From: Nitrospirota bacterium
GTDB taxonomy: Bacteria > Nitrospirota > Nitrospiria > SBBL01 > JAADHI01
NCBI GenBank assembly: GCA_029261195.1
Contig: JAJDBU010000065.1
Location: 1 to 64,000 of the forward strand
Reading direction: 5' to 3'
DNA: 64,000 bases
This document shows, piece after piece, positions 8,570 through 16,552 of this stretch; the first letter of the stretch is position 1, and each line of letters starts with the position of its first letter. Made by a program: the position numbers and the translations under genes. Under the pieces are notes generated by a model, which was not told the origin of the DNA, searched no databases, and saw only the letters and a program-made list of their open reading frames with translations.

Positions 8570-9187
8570 ATGGATATTGTCACGACTATCAAGATAGCAG
8601 GCTTTGCCGTGATTCTAGCGGGAATGGTTTTGTGTCTGATCATCATGCGCTCAGACTATTATTCGCCTGTTTATAAACGCATTGCGCCACTTACATTTTT
8701 AGTGCTTCCGGTTTTGGTCATCGTCTTGGGGAATTACCATGTTTTCGAGGGTTCTCAAAAGGTCTCAAGTTGCCTGCGCTGCCATGTGATGGCCCCGATG
8801 GCAATGGACATGATCAACCCCGAAAGCACGACCCTTGCGGCACGCCATTACAAAAACCGCTGGATTGCAAAAAAACAATGTTTTACCTGCCATAAAGATT
8901 ACGGTCTGAACGGTACTATTAAGGCAAAACTTGATGGTTTCCGCCATCTCGTAAAATATTCTCTTGGCAGCTATACGTTGCCGGTCCGATTCCGGGGGCG
9001 ATTCAATAATCAGAACTGCCTTGAGTGCCATCGTGGTACGCAGAAATTTGAAGGAATCAAGAGCCACCACACCCTTCGGGAGCGTCTTGAATCGAACAAA
9101 ACAAATTGTACCCACTGCCACGGCTTCCCTCATCCGAACCCGATAGAGAGGCATCACGGCGAGGCGCAGACAGTATCCCTTAAATAG
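8570..9187 (+). CDS. NapC/NirT-like tetraheme membrane cytochrome c
   Basis: A 205-residue membrane-anchored cytochrome expected to pass electrons from quinol to the NapA-like reductase. Two hydrophobic helices (about residues 8-26 and 40-55) precede four C-x-x-C-H haem sites at 68-72 (CLRCH), 104-108 (CFTCH), 150-154 (CLECH) and 180-184 (CTHCH). Classical NapC has one N-terminal helix, so two is unusual. Extra histidines (HH at 166-167 and 195-196) could supply distal haem ligands. It starts 3 bases after napA and is clearly co-transcribed. No separate di-haem NapB is present, so direct electron transfer to NapA is a reasonable inference. Confidence 0.85.
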   Translation: MDIVTTIKIAGFAVILAGMVLCLIIMRSDYYSPVYKRIAPLTFLVLPVLVIVLGNYHVFEGSQKVSSCLRCHVMAPMAMDMINPESTTLAARHYKNRWIAKKQCFTCHKDYGLNGTIKAKLDGFRHLVKYSLGSYTLPVRFRGRFNNQNCLECHRGTQKFEGIKSHHTLRERLESNKTNCTHCHGFPHPNPIERHHGEAQTVSLK

Positions 9188-9250
9188 GCTTAGCTTAAAT
9201 AGGCTTAGATCGATACGATGCATAGCAGAAAAACGATGAATAGCAGAAAA
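9179..9250 (+). repeat. two adjacent tandem duplications spanning a stop and a start codon
   Basis: CTTAAATAGGCTTAG is duplicated perfectly (9179-9208); the first copy contains the cytochrome stop codon. Directly after it an 18-bp unit, ACGATGCATAGCAGAAAA, is duplicated with one mismatch (9215-9250). The second duplication copies the start codon of the next gene, giving MHSRKT-MNSRKH. Confidence 0.9.
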
Positions 9251-9427
9251 CATCCAAAAACGATTATCATTTTTGTCGCTTATCTTTTAAGCGCCTGGTT
9301 TATCTTCAGCCCGGACCCGTTTCAGATGGCTCTCTTTGTCTTTGTGGCGCAGCCCTTGGTCGCTTTGGCCATTCTCCTTTATATTGCCGAGGTGCTGAGA
9401 GAATTGAAAAAGAAGGGTGTGCTGTAG
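9218..9427 (+). CDS. small two-helix membrane protein of the nap cluster
   Basis: A 69-residue protein with a basic N-terminus, two transmembrane helices (about residues 15-30 and 37-58, with the loop SPDPFQ between) and a basic C-terminal tail (LRELKKKGVL). I do not recognise the family. Its place between the tetraheme cytochrome and mobA suggests a small accessory subunit of the reductase complex. Translation could begin at 9218 or at 9236, because an 18-bp duplication has copied the start region; no strong ribosome-binding site separates the choices. Confidence 0.6.
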   Translation: MHSRKTMNSRKHPKTIIIFVAYLLSAWFIFSPDPFQMALFVFVAQPLVALAILLYIAEVLRELKKKGVL

Positions 9428-10046
9428 ATTGCAGAGGGTTTGCGGGAGTCCTTACGAAGACTTGATCTGCGGTGTCGTCCTTGCCGGTGGACGCGGCCGA
9501 CGCATCGGGGGAAACAAAGCCTTTGTTCAATTAGGCGGAGAAACGCTCATTACGCGGGTCTGTCGTTTACTGACAGATATTTTTTCAGAAGTGGTGATTG
9601 TTGCCGATGAGGTCGATCCATTTTCTCATCTTCCTTATCGATGCCTCCCGGACCGTTTTCCGAAACTTGGCCCCATTGGTGGAATTGAATCCGCACTCCG
9701 GGGCATTCCTCAAAAGGGCTTGTTTGTCGTTGCCTGTGACATGCCCTTTCTGAACCCTGATGTCGTCCGGTCCATGCTTGCTTTATCCGGAGATTATGAT
9801 CTCGTCATCCCGCAAATCGCAGGTCGCCTGCATCCTCTGCATGCGATCTACAACCCGACATGTCTTCCTGTCATCGCAGATCATATCAAAAAAAAAGACC
9901 TTGCACTCCGTTCCCTCCCTGATGAATTGCACTGTCTGTTTTTTGGAGAAGACCTGTTTCGCCGACTTGATCCTCAACTCCAGTCGCTGGTGAACATCAA
10001 TACCCCGGAAAATTTGGCGTCTGCGCGGACAGCCCTTAAGTGTTGA
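9417..10046 (+). CDS. mobA: molybdenum cofactor guanylyltransferase MobA
   Basis: Transfers GMP from GTP to molybdopterin, forming the MGD cofactor that NapA-type enzymes need. The nucleotidyltransferase signature LAGGRGRRIGGNKAFVQLGG is near the N-terminus, followed by ACDMPFL (metal-binding Asp) and the family-typical LHPLHAIYN. At about 200 residues it is normal for MobA. The start is uncertain: the GTG at 9417 overlaps the upstream gene by 11 bases, and TTG codons at 9429 or 9459 are alternatives with the same core. Its place directly after the reductase genes supports a dedicated cofactor supply. The stop codon lies inside a perfect FNR-type box. Confidence 0.85.
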   Translation: MCCRLQRVCGSPYEDLICGVVLAGGRGRRIGGNKAFVQLGGETLITRVCRLLTDIFSEVVIVADEVDPFSHLPYRCLPDRFPKLGPIGGIESALRGIPQKGLFVVACDMPFLNPDVVRSMLALSGDYDLVIPQIAGRLHPLHAIYNPTCLPVIADHIKKKDLALRSLPDELHCLFFGEDLFRRLDPQLQSLVNINTPENLASARTALKC

Positions 10047-10056
10047 TCTATATCAA
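10043..10056. promoter_or_regulatory. FNR/CRP-family binding site
   Basis: TTGATCTATATCAA matches the FNR consensus (TTGAT-N4-ATCAA) exactly. It overlaps the mobA stop codon and lies about 90 bases before the sigma54-activator gene, where it could control that gene in response to oxygen. An AT-rich tandem repeat (AATTTTATAT twice, 10055-10075) and an ATAGACG...CGTCTAT inverted repeat (10081-10116) follow in the same leader. Confidence 0.6.
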
Positions 10057-10140
10057 TTTTATATGAATTTTATATCATTGATAGACGGGAAAGTGATCCT
10101 GTAGTCTGTCGTCTATTATTACTGATTACAGGTCATTCTC

Positions 10141-11535
10141 ATGGTCTCTTCCACAGATCCTCAATCCCCCGATTTTTATCTTTCTGTTCTTAACAGCCTT
10201 TCAGAACCGCTCATCGTAATCAATCGGGACTACACGATTGATTACGCAAACCAGGCGGTTCTGTGTGGAGAGGATGGGAAAGCAAGTGGCAATGCCGTCG
10301 GGGAAAAGTGTTATGCCTTGTTGCACAACAGAAAAACCCCCTGCGAAGATTGTCCTTGCAGGCGCGTCTTTAGTTACGGTAAGCACTTCCGTAGCATTCG
10401 GAAGGGAGGCAGCAAGCGCCCAGCTCCCCAGGAGGAACTGAGGGCCTATCCCATTTTTGATGAGAGCGGGCAGGTTGTTCGAGCCATTGAAGTGCTTCAT
10501 GACATGCAGGTTCAGCCGGAAAAACCTCCACAAAAGAGCAATGGTGTCTCTAAGGGTGTGCCTGTTGATGAAGAAAGTACTTCCTTTTGCGGGATGATCG
10601 GGCATAGCAAAAAGATGCGCTCGCTTTTCCATATGATCCGCATTGTCGCCCCGAGCTCTGCCACTGTCCTGATTTATGGTGAAAGCGGTACAGGAAAGGA
10701 ACGGGTCGCCCAGGCCATCCACGATATGAGTCCTCGAAAGCATCGTCCTTTTGTCGCCATCGACTGCGGTGCCTTACCGGAAACCTTGCTTGAAAGTGAA
10801 CTTTTCGGTCATGTGAAGGGGGCCTTCACCGGGGCTTTTCAGAACAAAAAGGGCCTGTTTGAAGAGGCGGAAGGCGGGACTCTTTTTCTAGACGAAATCG
10901 GTGATACCAGTGTGGTTTTTCAATCAAAGCTGCTTCGGGCCTTACAGGAAGGTGAAGCCCGTCCTGTCGGTGGCACGCGAAATGTGAAAATTGATGTCAG
11001 GCTGGTTGCAGCGACTAATCGTTCTTTGAAAGAAGGGATTGCAAAAAAGACCTTTCGAGAAGATCTTTATTACCGTTTAGCTGTAATGCCGATTATGCTG
11101 CCCCCGCTTCGAGGCCGCCTTGACGATATCCCCTTATTGTCTGAGTATTTTATCGAAAAATATACGACCCAAAACGGAAAGGAGCCCATGGCACTCTCTA
11201 AGGAGGCTGCTGAATTGCTCCTGCGAATGCCGTGGCGGGGCAATGTCCGAGAACTGGAAAATGTGATTGAGCGGGGTGTTTTGGTTTCGGAGACTTCTGA
11301 AATTTCCCTTGAGTCGCTTCTTATTGAGGAGGAGGTTAATTCTCTGGGTTATTCCCCTTCAACATCGCTCTTCACTTCCACTCAGGAAGCGCAATCAAAG
11401 GTGGAGCGAGTGCGAATCATCGAATCGCTTCAGCAACACAGTGGTAATAAATCGATGGCTGCCCGCGCTCTCGGTATATCACGGGCCAGTTTTTACAACA
11501 AATTAAAACGTCACCAAATCCCCAATTCTATATAG
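10141..11535 (+). CDS. PAS-domain sigma54-dependent transcriptional activator
   Basis: A 464-residue enhancer-binding protein. Residues about 12-125 form a PAS domain with a cysteine group (C57, C68, C71, C73; spacing CEDCPC) that could bind a metal or cluster or sense redox state. The AAA+ domain shows Walker A GESGTGKE (180-187), the sigma54-contacting GAFTGA (227-232) and Walker B GGTLFLDE. The C-terminus is a Fis-type helix-turn-helix ([20 protein letters not shown]). There is no receiver domain, so it is not a classical NtrC response regulator. Its position after the nap cluster, with an FNR box between, suggests it regulates nitrate or anaerobic functions. No -24/-12 promoter was found near napA, so its targets are unknown. 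Confidence 0.88.
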   Translation: MVSSTDPQSPDFYLSVLNSLSEPLIVINRDYTIDYANQAVLCGEDGKASGNAVGEKCYALLHNRKTPCEDCPCRRVFSYGKHFRSIRKGGSKRPAPQEELRAYPIFDESGQVVRAIEVLHDMQVQPEKPPQKSNGVSKGVPVDEESTSFCGMIGHSKKMRSLFHMIRIVAPSSATVLIYGESGTGKERVAQAIHDMSPRKHRPFVAIDCGALPETLLESELFGHVKGAFTGAFQNKKGLFEEAEGGTLFLDEIGDTSVVFQSKLLRALQEGEARPVGGTRNVKIDVRLVAATNRSLKEGIAKKTFREDLYYRLAVMPIMLPPLRGRLDDIPLLSEYFIEKYTTQNGKEPMALSKEAAELLLRMPWRGNVRELENVIERGVLVSETSEISLESLLIEEEVNSLGYSPSTSLFTSTQEAQSKVERVRIIESLQQHSGNKSMAARALGISRASFYNKLKRHQIPNSI

Positions 11536-11567
11536 GCATCCCCCCAAAATAACTTTACAGCCCATCA

Positions 11568-11828
11568 ATGAGAATCGACGATTTTATTCCGGAGATCGAC
11601 CTGCACGGCAACAATATCGAGGACGCACTCGAACTCCTGGAGCGTTTTCTGGATCGGGCTATTTTATCCGGTGAAATGGAAGTGACTGTCATTCACGGTC
11701 ATGGCAGCGGAAAGCTGAAGAATGCGGTTCGACTGCACCTAAGGACCTCAGCCTATGTTTCAGAACATCGCGCAGGGGGGCTTTGGGAGGGGGGAGATGC
11801 TGTTACTGTGGTCACTTTGATTAGATGA
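11568..11828 (+). CDS. Smr domain protein
   Basis: An 86-residue stand-alone Smr domain, the small MutS-related module. It has the two diagnostic motifs: EIDLHG near the N-terminus and VIHGHGSGKLKNAVRLHL in the middle. Smr domains nick or bind branched DNA or RNA; in MutS2 they form the C-terminus. Here no MutS2 body is attached. The gene lies 32 bases after the sigma54 activator and may be co-transcribed with it. Its physiological substrate cannot be read from the sequence. Confidence 0.8.
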   Translation: MRIDDFIPEIDLHGNNIEDALELLERFLDRAILSGEMEVTVIHGHGSGKLKNAVRLHLRTSAYVSEHRAGGLWEGGDAVTVVTLIR

Positions 11829-11837
11829 CCTTAAGAC

Positions 11838-11912
11838 TCATTCCCGCATCTTGCTAGCGGGAATCTATCGGCTGAAGGCTATGGATTCCGGCTCTTAGAT
11901 TACCGGAATGAT
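11838..11912. repeat. double-hairpin REP-like element
   Basis: Two palindromes in tandem: ATTCCCGC...GCGGGAAT (arms 11840-11847 and 11857-11864) and ATTCCGG...CCGGAAT (arms 11885-11891 and 11903-11909), with outer ends TCATTCC and GGAATGA. The same layout recurs near 58957, and a single hairpin occurs near 15809. It may also serve as a terminator between the convergent Smr gene and rtcB remnant. Confidence 0.8.
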
Positions 11913-11942
11913 GATCTAAGTATTCAGGGACTCAACTAACCC

Positions 11943-12236
11943 TTAATATTTCCAATCGGGCGAAATGCCTCCGGGAGAGACCACACCCTCTTCGAGCGAA
12001 AATGCAGCAATGCCGCCAATCGGAAAACCATAACCCAAGTGACCGTCCGGCATACAGATCGTGTGTTTAAGGATGCCCGGAAGAGAGGCAACATTGCTGA
12101 GCTGTTCAAGGACGGGCTGAGTAAACCCCGGAAGAAGTGTATTGCTCGTATAAATTCGAGCTGGCACCCGCATCCCCTTTTTTTCGGAGGGTGGAATCTC
12201 CCAAATATAATCATCAATTTGATTGAGTCTGATCAA
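11943..12236 (-). pseudogene. rtcB: rtcB N-terminal remnant (RNA ligase)
   Basis: The first 90 residues match the N-terminus of RtcB, the GTP-dependent 3'-phosphate RNA ligase: [24 protein letters not shown] and the diagnostic [18 protein letters not shown] followed by EEGVVSPGG. The reading then leaves the family (ISPDWKY, stop) just where GxDINCG with the metal-binding cysteine should follow. RtcB is about 400-480 residues, so over three quarters are missing, including all active-site residues. I regard this as a deletion pseudogene next to a REP-like repeat. No RtcA or archease gene is nearby. Confidence 0.85.
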
Positions 12237-12267
12237 GGCTGATTTTCCTCTGCTTGTGCCGCGTATC

Positions 12268-12651
12268 CTACTTCCAAATCATCTGCCCGAGGCTGTGACC
12301 TAACCAGACCGCAGTAAGGCCGAAGACAAGCTGAGTCCCGATATTCACGAAGAAAAGGGCTGTTTCTCCGTTGCGTAGAAGCTGCATTGTTTCATTGCCA
12401 AATGTCGAAAAAGTTGTGAATGCCCCAAGCGTACCGACAAAAACAAAGCTGCGAATTTCGGGGCTGAAGAGGTTACGACTTTCACCGAGTTGGGAGAGCA
12501 GACCGATGAGGAGGCATCCAAGTAGATTGACGGCAAGCGTTCCGTAAGGAAAGGCGCTATTCCTTGTCCAAAGCTGAACCGAGCCATTGAGCAGGTAACG
12601 CAGAATGGCTCCAAGAAATCCACCGAGGCCCACAAGAACTAAAGTCCTCAT
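12268..12651 (-). CDS. crcB: fluoride ion channel CrcB/FluC
   Basis: A 127-residue inner-membrane protein with four transmembrane helices, the normal size for the Fluc family. These dimeric channels export fluoride. Diagnostic features are the N-terminal [12 protein letters not shown], the conserved [15 protein letters not shown] and [15 protein letters not shown], whose phenylalanine and threonine/serine residues line the ion path. The upstream gap of 42 bases is too small for a fluoride riboswitch. It lies in a run of minus-strand genes with a methyltransferase just upstream. Confidence 0.93.
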   Translation of the reverse strand: MRTLVLVGLGGFLGAILRYLLNGSVQLWTRNSAFPYGTLAVNLLGCLLIGLLSQLGESRNLFSPEIRSFVFVGTLGAFTTFSTFGNETMQLLRNGETALFFVNIGTQLVFGLTAVWLGHSLGQMIWK

Positions 12652-12693
12652 GGCCTGTTTTCAGCATGTGTTGCCAGCCTTACCATTTTTTCC

Positions 12694-13254
12694 TTACAAC
12701 AGTCGTTCAGCGATCAATTGTGCCACCCATGTCCCTTTTTCGAGGTCTTTTTCACCTTCGGAAAGAATGGGTCCTTCGTAATAATAGAGAAGACGGAAGT
12801 CGAGAAAGTGACTGAGGAGTTCGTTATGCTCCCAGCAGAATGCAGTTCGAGAGGGTTTGCCATAGCGTTTGTGCTGGTCAATGAGGAAAGTCTCATAAAT
12901 CATCAGACCACCAATCTGCAAAGCCTTTTTGACCTGCGGGATGATGTTTCGATCCAGGTAATAAAAGCAGGTCGCCAATGCATAGTTGTTTTCTAGGAAA
13001 TGCTGGCCTTTTTCAAGGTCGCAGGTTTTGGCGGTAAAAGAAAGGTTTGAGCTTTCTGCTTTTTCATTGCAAAAGTGGACTGCCGACTCATTACGGTCGA
13101 AGCCCTCAACTTGAAAACCTTGAGCAGCAAGATAGAGGGCATTTCGGCCATAACCGCAGGCGATATCGAGCGCCTTACCGCGTGGCTTACGAGAAAGATG
13201 TTGTTTTAAAAGGGGCGCAGCTTCTTGTGATTGATGATCAGAAGGTTTCATCAT
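12694..13254 (-). CDS. class I SAM-dependent methyltransferase (TehB-like)
   Basis: A 186-residue Rossmann-fold methyltransferase. Motif I reads ALDIACGYGRNALYLA, followed by an acidic motif (VEGFDRNESAV) and a motif IV-like segment (YALATCFYYLDRNII). Overall it resembles TehB/UbiE-type small-molecule methyltransferases that act on electrophiles, metalloids or thiols. The substrate cannot be read from the sequence. It precedes crcB on the minus strand and may share a transcript with it. Confidence 0.75.
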   Translation of the reverse strand: MMKPSDHQSQEAAPLLKQHLSRKPRGKALDIACGYGRNALYLAAQGFQVEGFDRNESAVHFCNEKAESSNLSFTAKTCDLEKGQHFLENNYALATCFYYLDRNIIPQVKKALQIGGLMIYETFLIDQHKRYGKPSRTAFCWEHNELLSHFLDFRLLYYYEGPILSEGEKDLEKGTWVAQLIAERLL

Positions 13255-13274
13255 TGGTCGGTCCGGGAGGTGTC

Positions 13275-14558
13275 TTATTGATGTTTTGATGTCTTGAGTT
13301 CGGCGCTTAGTTCTATCTGTTTGCCATTCCGAATGATGACAATCTTCACTTGATCATCCGGTTTTTTTGCCTGAACCGCATAAGTGAGGTCAAAGGGTTC
13401 ATTCATCGTTTTGCCGTCAAATGAAACGATAATATCTCCCGCTTCCAGTCCGGCTTTTCCTGCCGGAGTGTTCGGAAAAACCTCCTTAATACGAACGCCT
13501 GCCTGAAAGGGCTCGATAAAGACCCCCAAACGAACCCTTTTTTCTTTAAGAGGTTTGTAGGCCACTCCCCAGACAAAATCAGCAAGAGGCATCGGCAGAT
13601 CCGGAGCCTCGACATTTTTCATTTTCATCTCGTCCGGAAAATCTTTTGAATAGGGGATGACAACCTGGTAGGGCACAGGAAGGCGTCGAAAAACGCGTCG
13701 CGGAATCCCGTAGCCATAACCCACATGGAAGCCCCCGGCAAAAACAAGCATCTTTTTGTCGGTCCCTTCTGGAGAGTTGAGATAGTTCACCGCACGATCC
13801 GCCATTGTCTCGTCCCAGAGCAGCATGGTCTCATTAAAGCGAACGAAACCCTTTGAGCCAGAGCCATGTCCTTTGAAAATCGCCTCAAGTGCCGTACGGT
13901 GGTAGGGATCATTCCGGTCGATTTCAGGTAGGCCTCGTTGATCATTTTCCGACAACTTATCGAAGCCCTTCATGCCGACTTTCACTTCCATCTCTTGAGA
14001 AGGTTTCAGGGCGATCAAAGGAATTTTATTTTCTTTAATATAGTCGAGCAGGGTCTTGTAATAAGCGAGATCACTGCCCCAGTCTTCATACCAGCGTTTG
14101 ATAAAGGCCTTTTCTTCGAGTTTGCCTGAAATCCAGTCATCAAGCAAGGCTTGAGAAGGGCTTCGGAACATCTCCATGCCTACTGAAATCTTGCCGGGGA
14201 AGCGCTTGAAAAGTCCTTTAAGCACTTCTAATTGCACCCGATGGTCTTCCAGACTGTCATGCACTTCTCCGACATAAATAATCCGTGCAGGCGCGAGCAG
14301 CGCTATCAAGTTTGCCTGAGAAACCTCAAGCCCGGTGCGCAGGTGAATGATCTTCCCCGCCTCAATGTGATCAATCTGTTGATAAGGAGATTCCGGAGAG
14401 TAGATTGTTGGTTCTGTTTTTGAGGGGGCAGTGTCCTCTACTACGTTCACATCATGAGGTGCGGCTGAATGCATCGCAGGGTGGAGTTGATGTGTGGTGC
14501 AGCCAAAGGATAAAAGAGAAAAAAAGACGCTTGCACAAATTACGATGGGCTTAATCAT
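13275..14558 (-). CDS. ChaN-family lipoprotein with C-terminal PDZ domain
   Basis: A 427-residue exported lipoprotein: the N-terminal helix ends in the lipobox LLSFGC with Cys20 as the lipidated residue. Residues about 75-310 belong to the ChaN/Tiki-like haem-binding superfamily (IIYVGEVHDSLEDHRVQLE, VGMEMF, LIALKPSQEME, VFAGGFHVGYGYGIP), whose conserved Glu/His residues coordinate haem or metal. Residues about 340-425 form a PDZ domain (RIKEVFPNTPAGKAGLEAGD). ChaN proteins have been linked to iron or haem handling; the PDZ fusion suggests docking to another envelope protein. It lies upstream of the methyltransferase on the minus strand. Confidence 0.82.
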   Translation of the reverse strand: MIKPIVICASVFFSLLSFGCTTHQLHPAMHSAAPHDVNVVEDTAPSKTEPTIYSPESPYQQIDHIEAGKIIHLRTGLEVSQANLIALLAPARIIYVGEVHDSLEDHRVQLEVLKGLFKRFPGKISVGMEMFRSPSQALLDDWISGKLEEKAFIKRWYEDWGSDLAYYKTLLDYIKENKIPLIALKPSQEMEVKVGMKGFDKLSENDQRGLPEIDRNDPYHRTALEAIFKGHGSGSKGFVRFNETMLLWDETMADRAVNYLNSPEGTDKKMLVFAGGFHVGYGYGIPRRVFRRLPVPYQVVIPYSKDFPDEMKMKNVEAPDLPMPLADFVWGVAYKPLKEKRVRLGVFIEPFQAGVRIKEVFPNTPAGKAGLEAGDIIVSFDGKTMNEPFDLTYAVQAKKPDDQVKIVIIRNGKQIELSAELKTSKHQ

Positions 14559-14613
14559 GCCCTCATCTTACAGAGAAGCTGTAAAGGCTGTCAATTTGAA
14601 GGGGGTGTGGATT

Positions 14614-15765
14614 TTAAGGGTTTTTCAGGCAATTTTTCGCCTTTGCGATTTCCTGTAAAAGGTTCTCGCCATAACGGCGGATCTGCCATGCTCTGATGAG
14701 CGGAATCGCTTTGAGATCATCAATGCTGCCGGGATTTAGTCGGATAATTTCTGTGAGTGCATTCCCGGTGAGTATCATTGCCGGTTCAAGTCCCTCAGCC
14801 TCGGCCAAGGTATTTCGCCAGGATTTCAGTGATTTTAAAATCTTTTCAAGATCGGCAGTCATGGGCGGACCAGAGCGTTTTTCCTTTTCAGGGAGGGGAA
14901 CCTGGCTGTTTAAACCTTTTGAGATGGCTCTTAGCCACATCGGAAGATATTTTGTGATGCTACGGTTTTTCTTCGGGAAAAGCGTGTTCATCGCATCCTC
15001 ATCTTCAGGATGCGCTTTCGCCATCTCAATGAGGATAGAACTGGAAATGACTTTAAAGGGGGGTGCATTCCTTTGCCTTGCCAATTGATCTCGAGTGGTC
15101 ACGAGTTCCCGTAGTACCTTCTGATCGTTCAGAGAAAGCACACGCACACCTTTAATGCGGATGTAAGAATTCGGATCAAAAGGCTTGCCATTCCAGGACA
15201 TCTCTTGCAGTAAAGCACACTCTTCCTCTACCTGATCAGAGCGTCCTTTTTCTTGAACAGCTTTATTCAAAATCCGGTAAAGGCGATCAAGGTACACTGT
15301 GTCGAGAGAAGCGTAGTCGAGATGCGCTTTTGACAAAGGACGAAAGCCCCAATCGGCCTTCTGATATTTTTTGGCGAGCATGACTTGAAAGTATTGCTGG
15401 ATGAGACTTTGCAATGAAAACTGTTTAATCCCGACGGCGCGTGCGGCCAGGGCGGTATCGAAGATGGGCCCGATTTTGAATTGATAGTCTCTCTTCAGAG
15501 AAACAATGTCGTAATCGGCGCCGTGAAAGATCTTTAAAATATCTGGATTTGCAAAAAGGGGGGCAAGCGGTTTAAGCGTATCAAGCAGCAAAGGATCAAA
15601 AATATAATGATGATCGTCGCCGGAAATCTGAACGAGGCAGACTTTTTCCTGATAAGTGTGGAGGGAATCGCCCTCGGTATCGACACCGATGACCGAACAG
15701 TTTTCAAGCTGGGCAATCGCTTCATCCCGTTCTTGAGGTCGGGTGATGTATTTGTAATCTGGAAT
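14614..15765 (-). CDS. rnd: ribonuclease D with apparent ATT start codon
   Basis: A 3'-5' exoribonuclease of the DEDDy family acting in tRNA and stable-RNA processing. Homology starts at YKYITRPQERDEA and includes ExoI VDTEGDS (catalytic Asp and Glu), ExoII HGADYDIVSLK and ExoIII LDYASLDTVYL, followed by HRDC-like helices. Between the in-frame TAA (15796-15798) and the TTG at 15591 there is no ATG, GTG, TTG or CTG. Starting at that TTG would remove ExoI and kill the enzyme. An ATT at 15765 follows GGAGG (15771-15775) with 5 bases between, giving 383 residues, so I chose it. infC and pcnB of E. coli are known to use ATT. A REP-like hairpin lies just upstream. Confidence 0.75.
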   Translation of the reverse strand: MPDYKYITRPQERDEAIAQLENCSVIGVDTEGDSLHTYQEKVCLVQISGDDHHYIFDPLLLDTLKPLAPLFANPDILKIFHGADYDIVSLKRDYQFKIGPIFDTALAARAVGIKQFSLQSLIQQYFQVMLAKKYQKADWGFRPLSKAHLDYASLDTVYLDRLYRILNKAVQEKGRSDQVEEECALLQEMSWNGKPFDPNSYIRIKGVRVLSLNDQKVLRELVTTRDQLARQRNAPPFKVISSSILIEMAKAHPEDEDAMNTLFPKKNRSITKYLPMWLRAISKGLNSQVPLPEKEKRSGPPMTADLEKILKSLKSWRNTLAEAEGLEPAMILTGNALTEIIRLNPGSIDDLKAIPLIRAWQIRRYGENLLQEIAKAKNCLKNP

Positions 15766-15806
15766 CGGAACCTCCGGCTCTTTTTGTGGTTGACCTTAGG
15801 CCAGGG

Positions 15807-15830
15807 TCATTCCCGCGAAGGCGGGAATCC
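15807..15830. repeat. single REP-like hairpin
   Basis: ATTCCCGC-GAAG-GCGGGAAT (arms 15809-15816 and 15821-15828) forms a tight 8-bp hairpin with a four-base loop. It occupies the short gap between the TlpA-like gene and rnd and is related to the elements near 11838 and 58957. Confidence 0.8.
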
Positions 15831-15847
15831 ACAATACTTATTATTTC

Positions 15848-16369
15848 TCAGAGCAGTTTATTGAGAATTTTTTTAAACTGAGGGTGTTCAAAAAGGCCTC
15901 CCCCGCGATAGGGCACCACCAGCATCCTGTTCTTATCAAAAAGAAAGAAGGTCGGTGTCGCCCTGGCTCCGAAACTGTTGGCAAGCTGATCTTTCTTATC
16001 GTGGAATGCAGGAAAAGTAAAGACCTTGGGATGTCGTTTAACGTATTCGCTGACATTCGTTTTGGAATCATGAAAACCAACGGAAATAACCTGAAAATCC
16101 TTTCCCGCCATTTCCTCTTGCAGTAGATGCGCTTTGGGTAGCTCATGCCGGCAGACTCCGCACCAGGGGGCCCAAAAAATAAAGAGCGTTACTTTTCCGT
16201 TCATGTCGTCCTGTGTAAAGCGCTTTCCGTCAAGTGACACCATCTCAAAGTCGGGAACTGTGGGTGTGGGGCTCTCGTCGGCTTTGGCGGCTATTGCGAC
16301 GTGGGCATTCGGACCGAAGGAAACAAATATGATCACGGACAAAAATAATAAGGCAGCAACATTTTTCAT
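15848..16369 (-). CDS. TlpA/ResA-like thiol-disulfide oxidoreductase
   Basis: A 173-residue exported thioredoxin-fold protein. An N-terminal signal peptide (LLFLSVIIFVSFG, cleavage near AIAAKA) sends it across the membrane. The redox site is WCGVC within FIFWAPWCGVCRHELP, and the cis-proline loop ATPTFFLF is present. Such proteins reduce or shuffle disulfides in the periplasm, often for cytochrome c maturation (ResA/CcmG-type), which would suit the tetraheme cytochrome encoded nearby, though no ccm genes are in view. It is followed by rnd with only a REP-like hairpin between. Confidence 0.85.
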   Translation of the reverse strand: MKNVAALLFLSVIIFVSFGPNAHVAIAAKADESPTPTVPDFEMVSLDGKRFTQDDMNGKVTLFIFWAPWCGVCRHELPKAHLLQEEMAGKDFQVISVGFHDSKTNVSEYVKRHPKVFTFPAFHDKKDQLANSFGARATPTFFLFDKNRMLVVPYRGGGLFEHPQFKKILNKLL

Positions 16370-16552
16370 TTTTTTAGAAGTCTCACCTCGTTTATGCGTA
16401 GCGGATTTTTAGCACAGATTTTATGCTTTCACAAGGAGTGAGCCGGATTTAAAATCCTCAGTTCGCGGGATTGTACAAAAATGGAAATATAGATAGTATT
16501 GGTTTTTTCTGATTTACACACACTCTGTGTTCAAAAAAGGGTCCCAACTTTG

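Noticed and set aside
12652-12693. Fluoride riboswitch before crcB
   Set aside because: Only 42 bases lie between crcB and the upstream gene and no conserved riboswitch core is seen.
16499-16552. TTG start for the SWIM protein
   Set aside because: No ribosome-binding site and no homology before the ATG at 16553.
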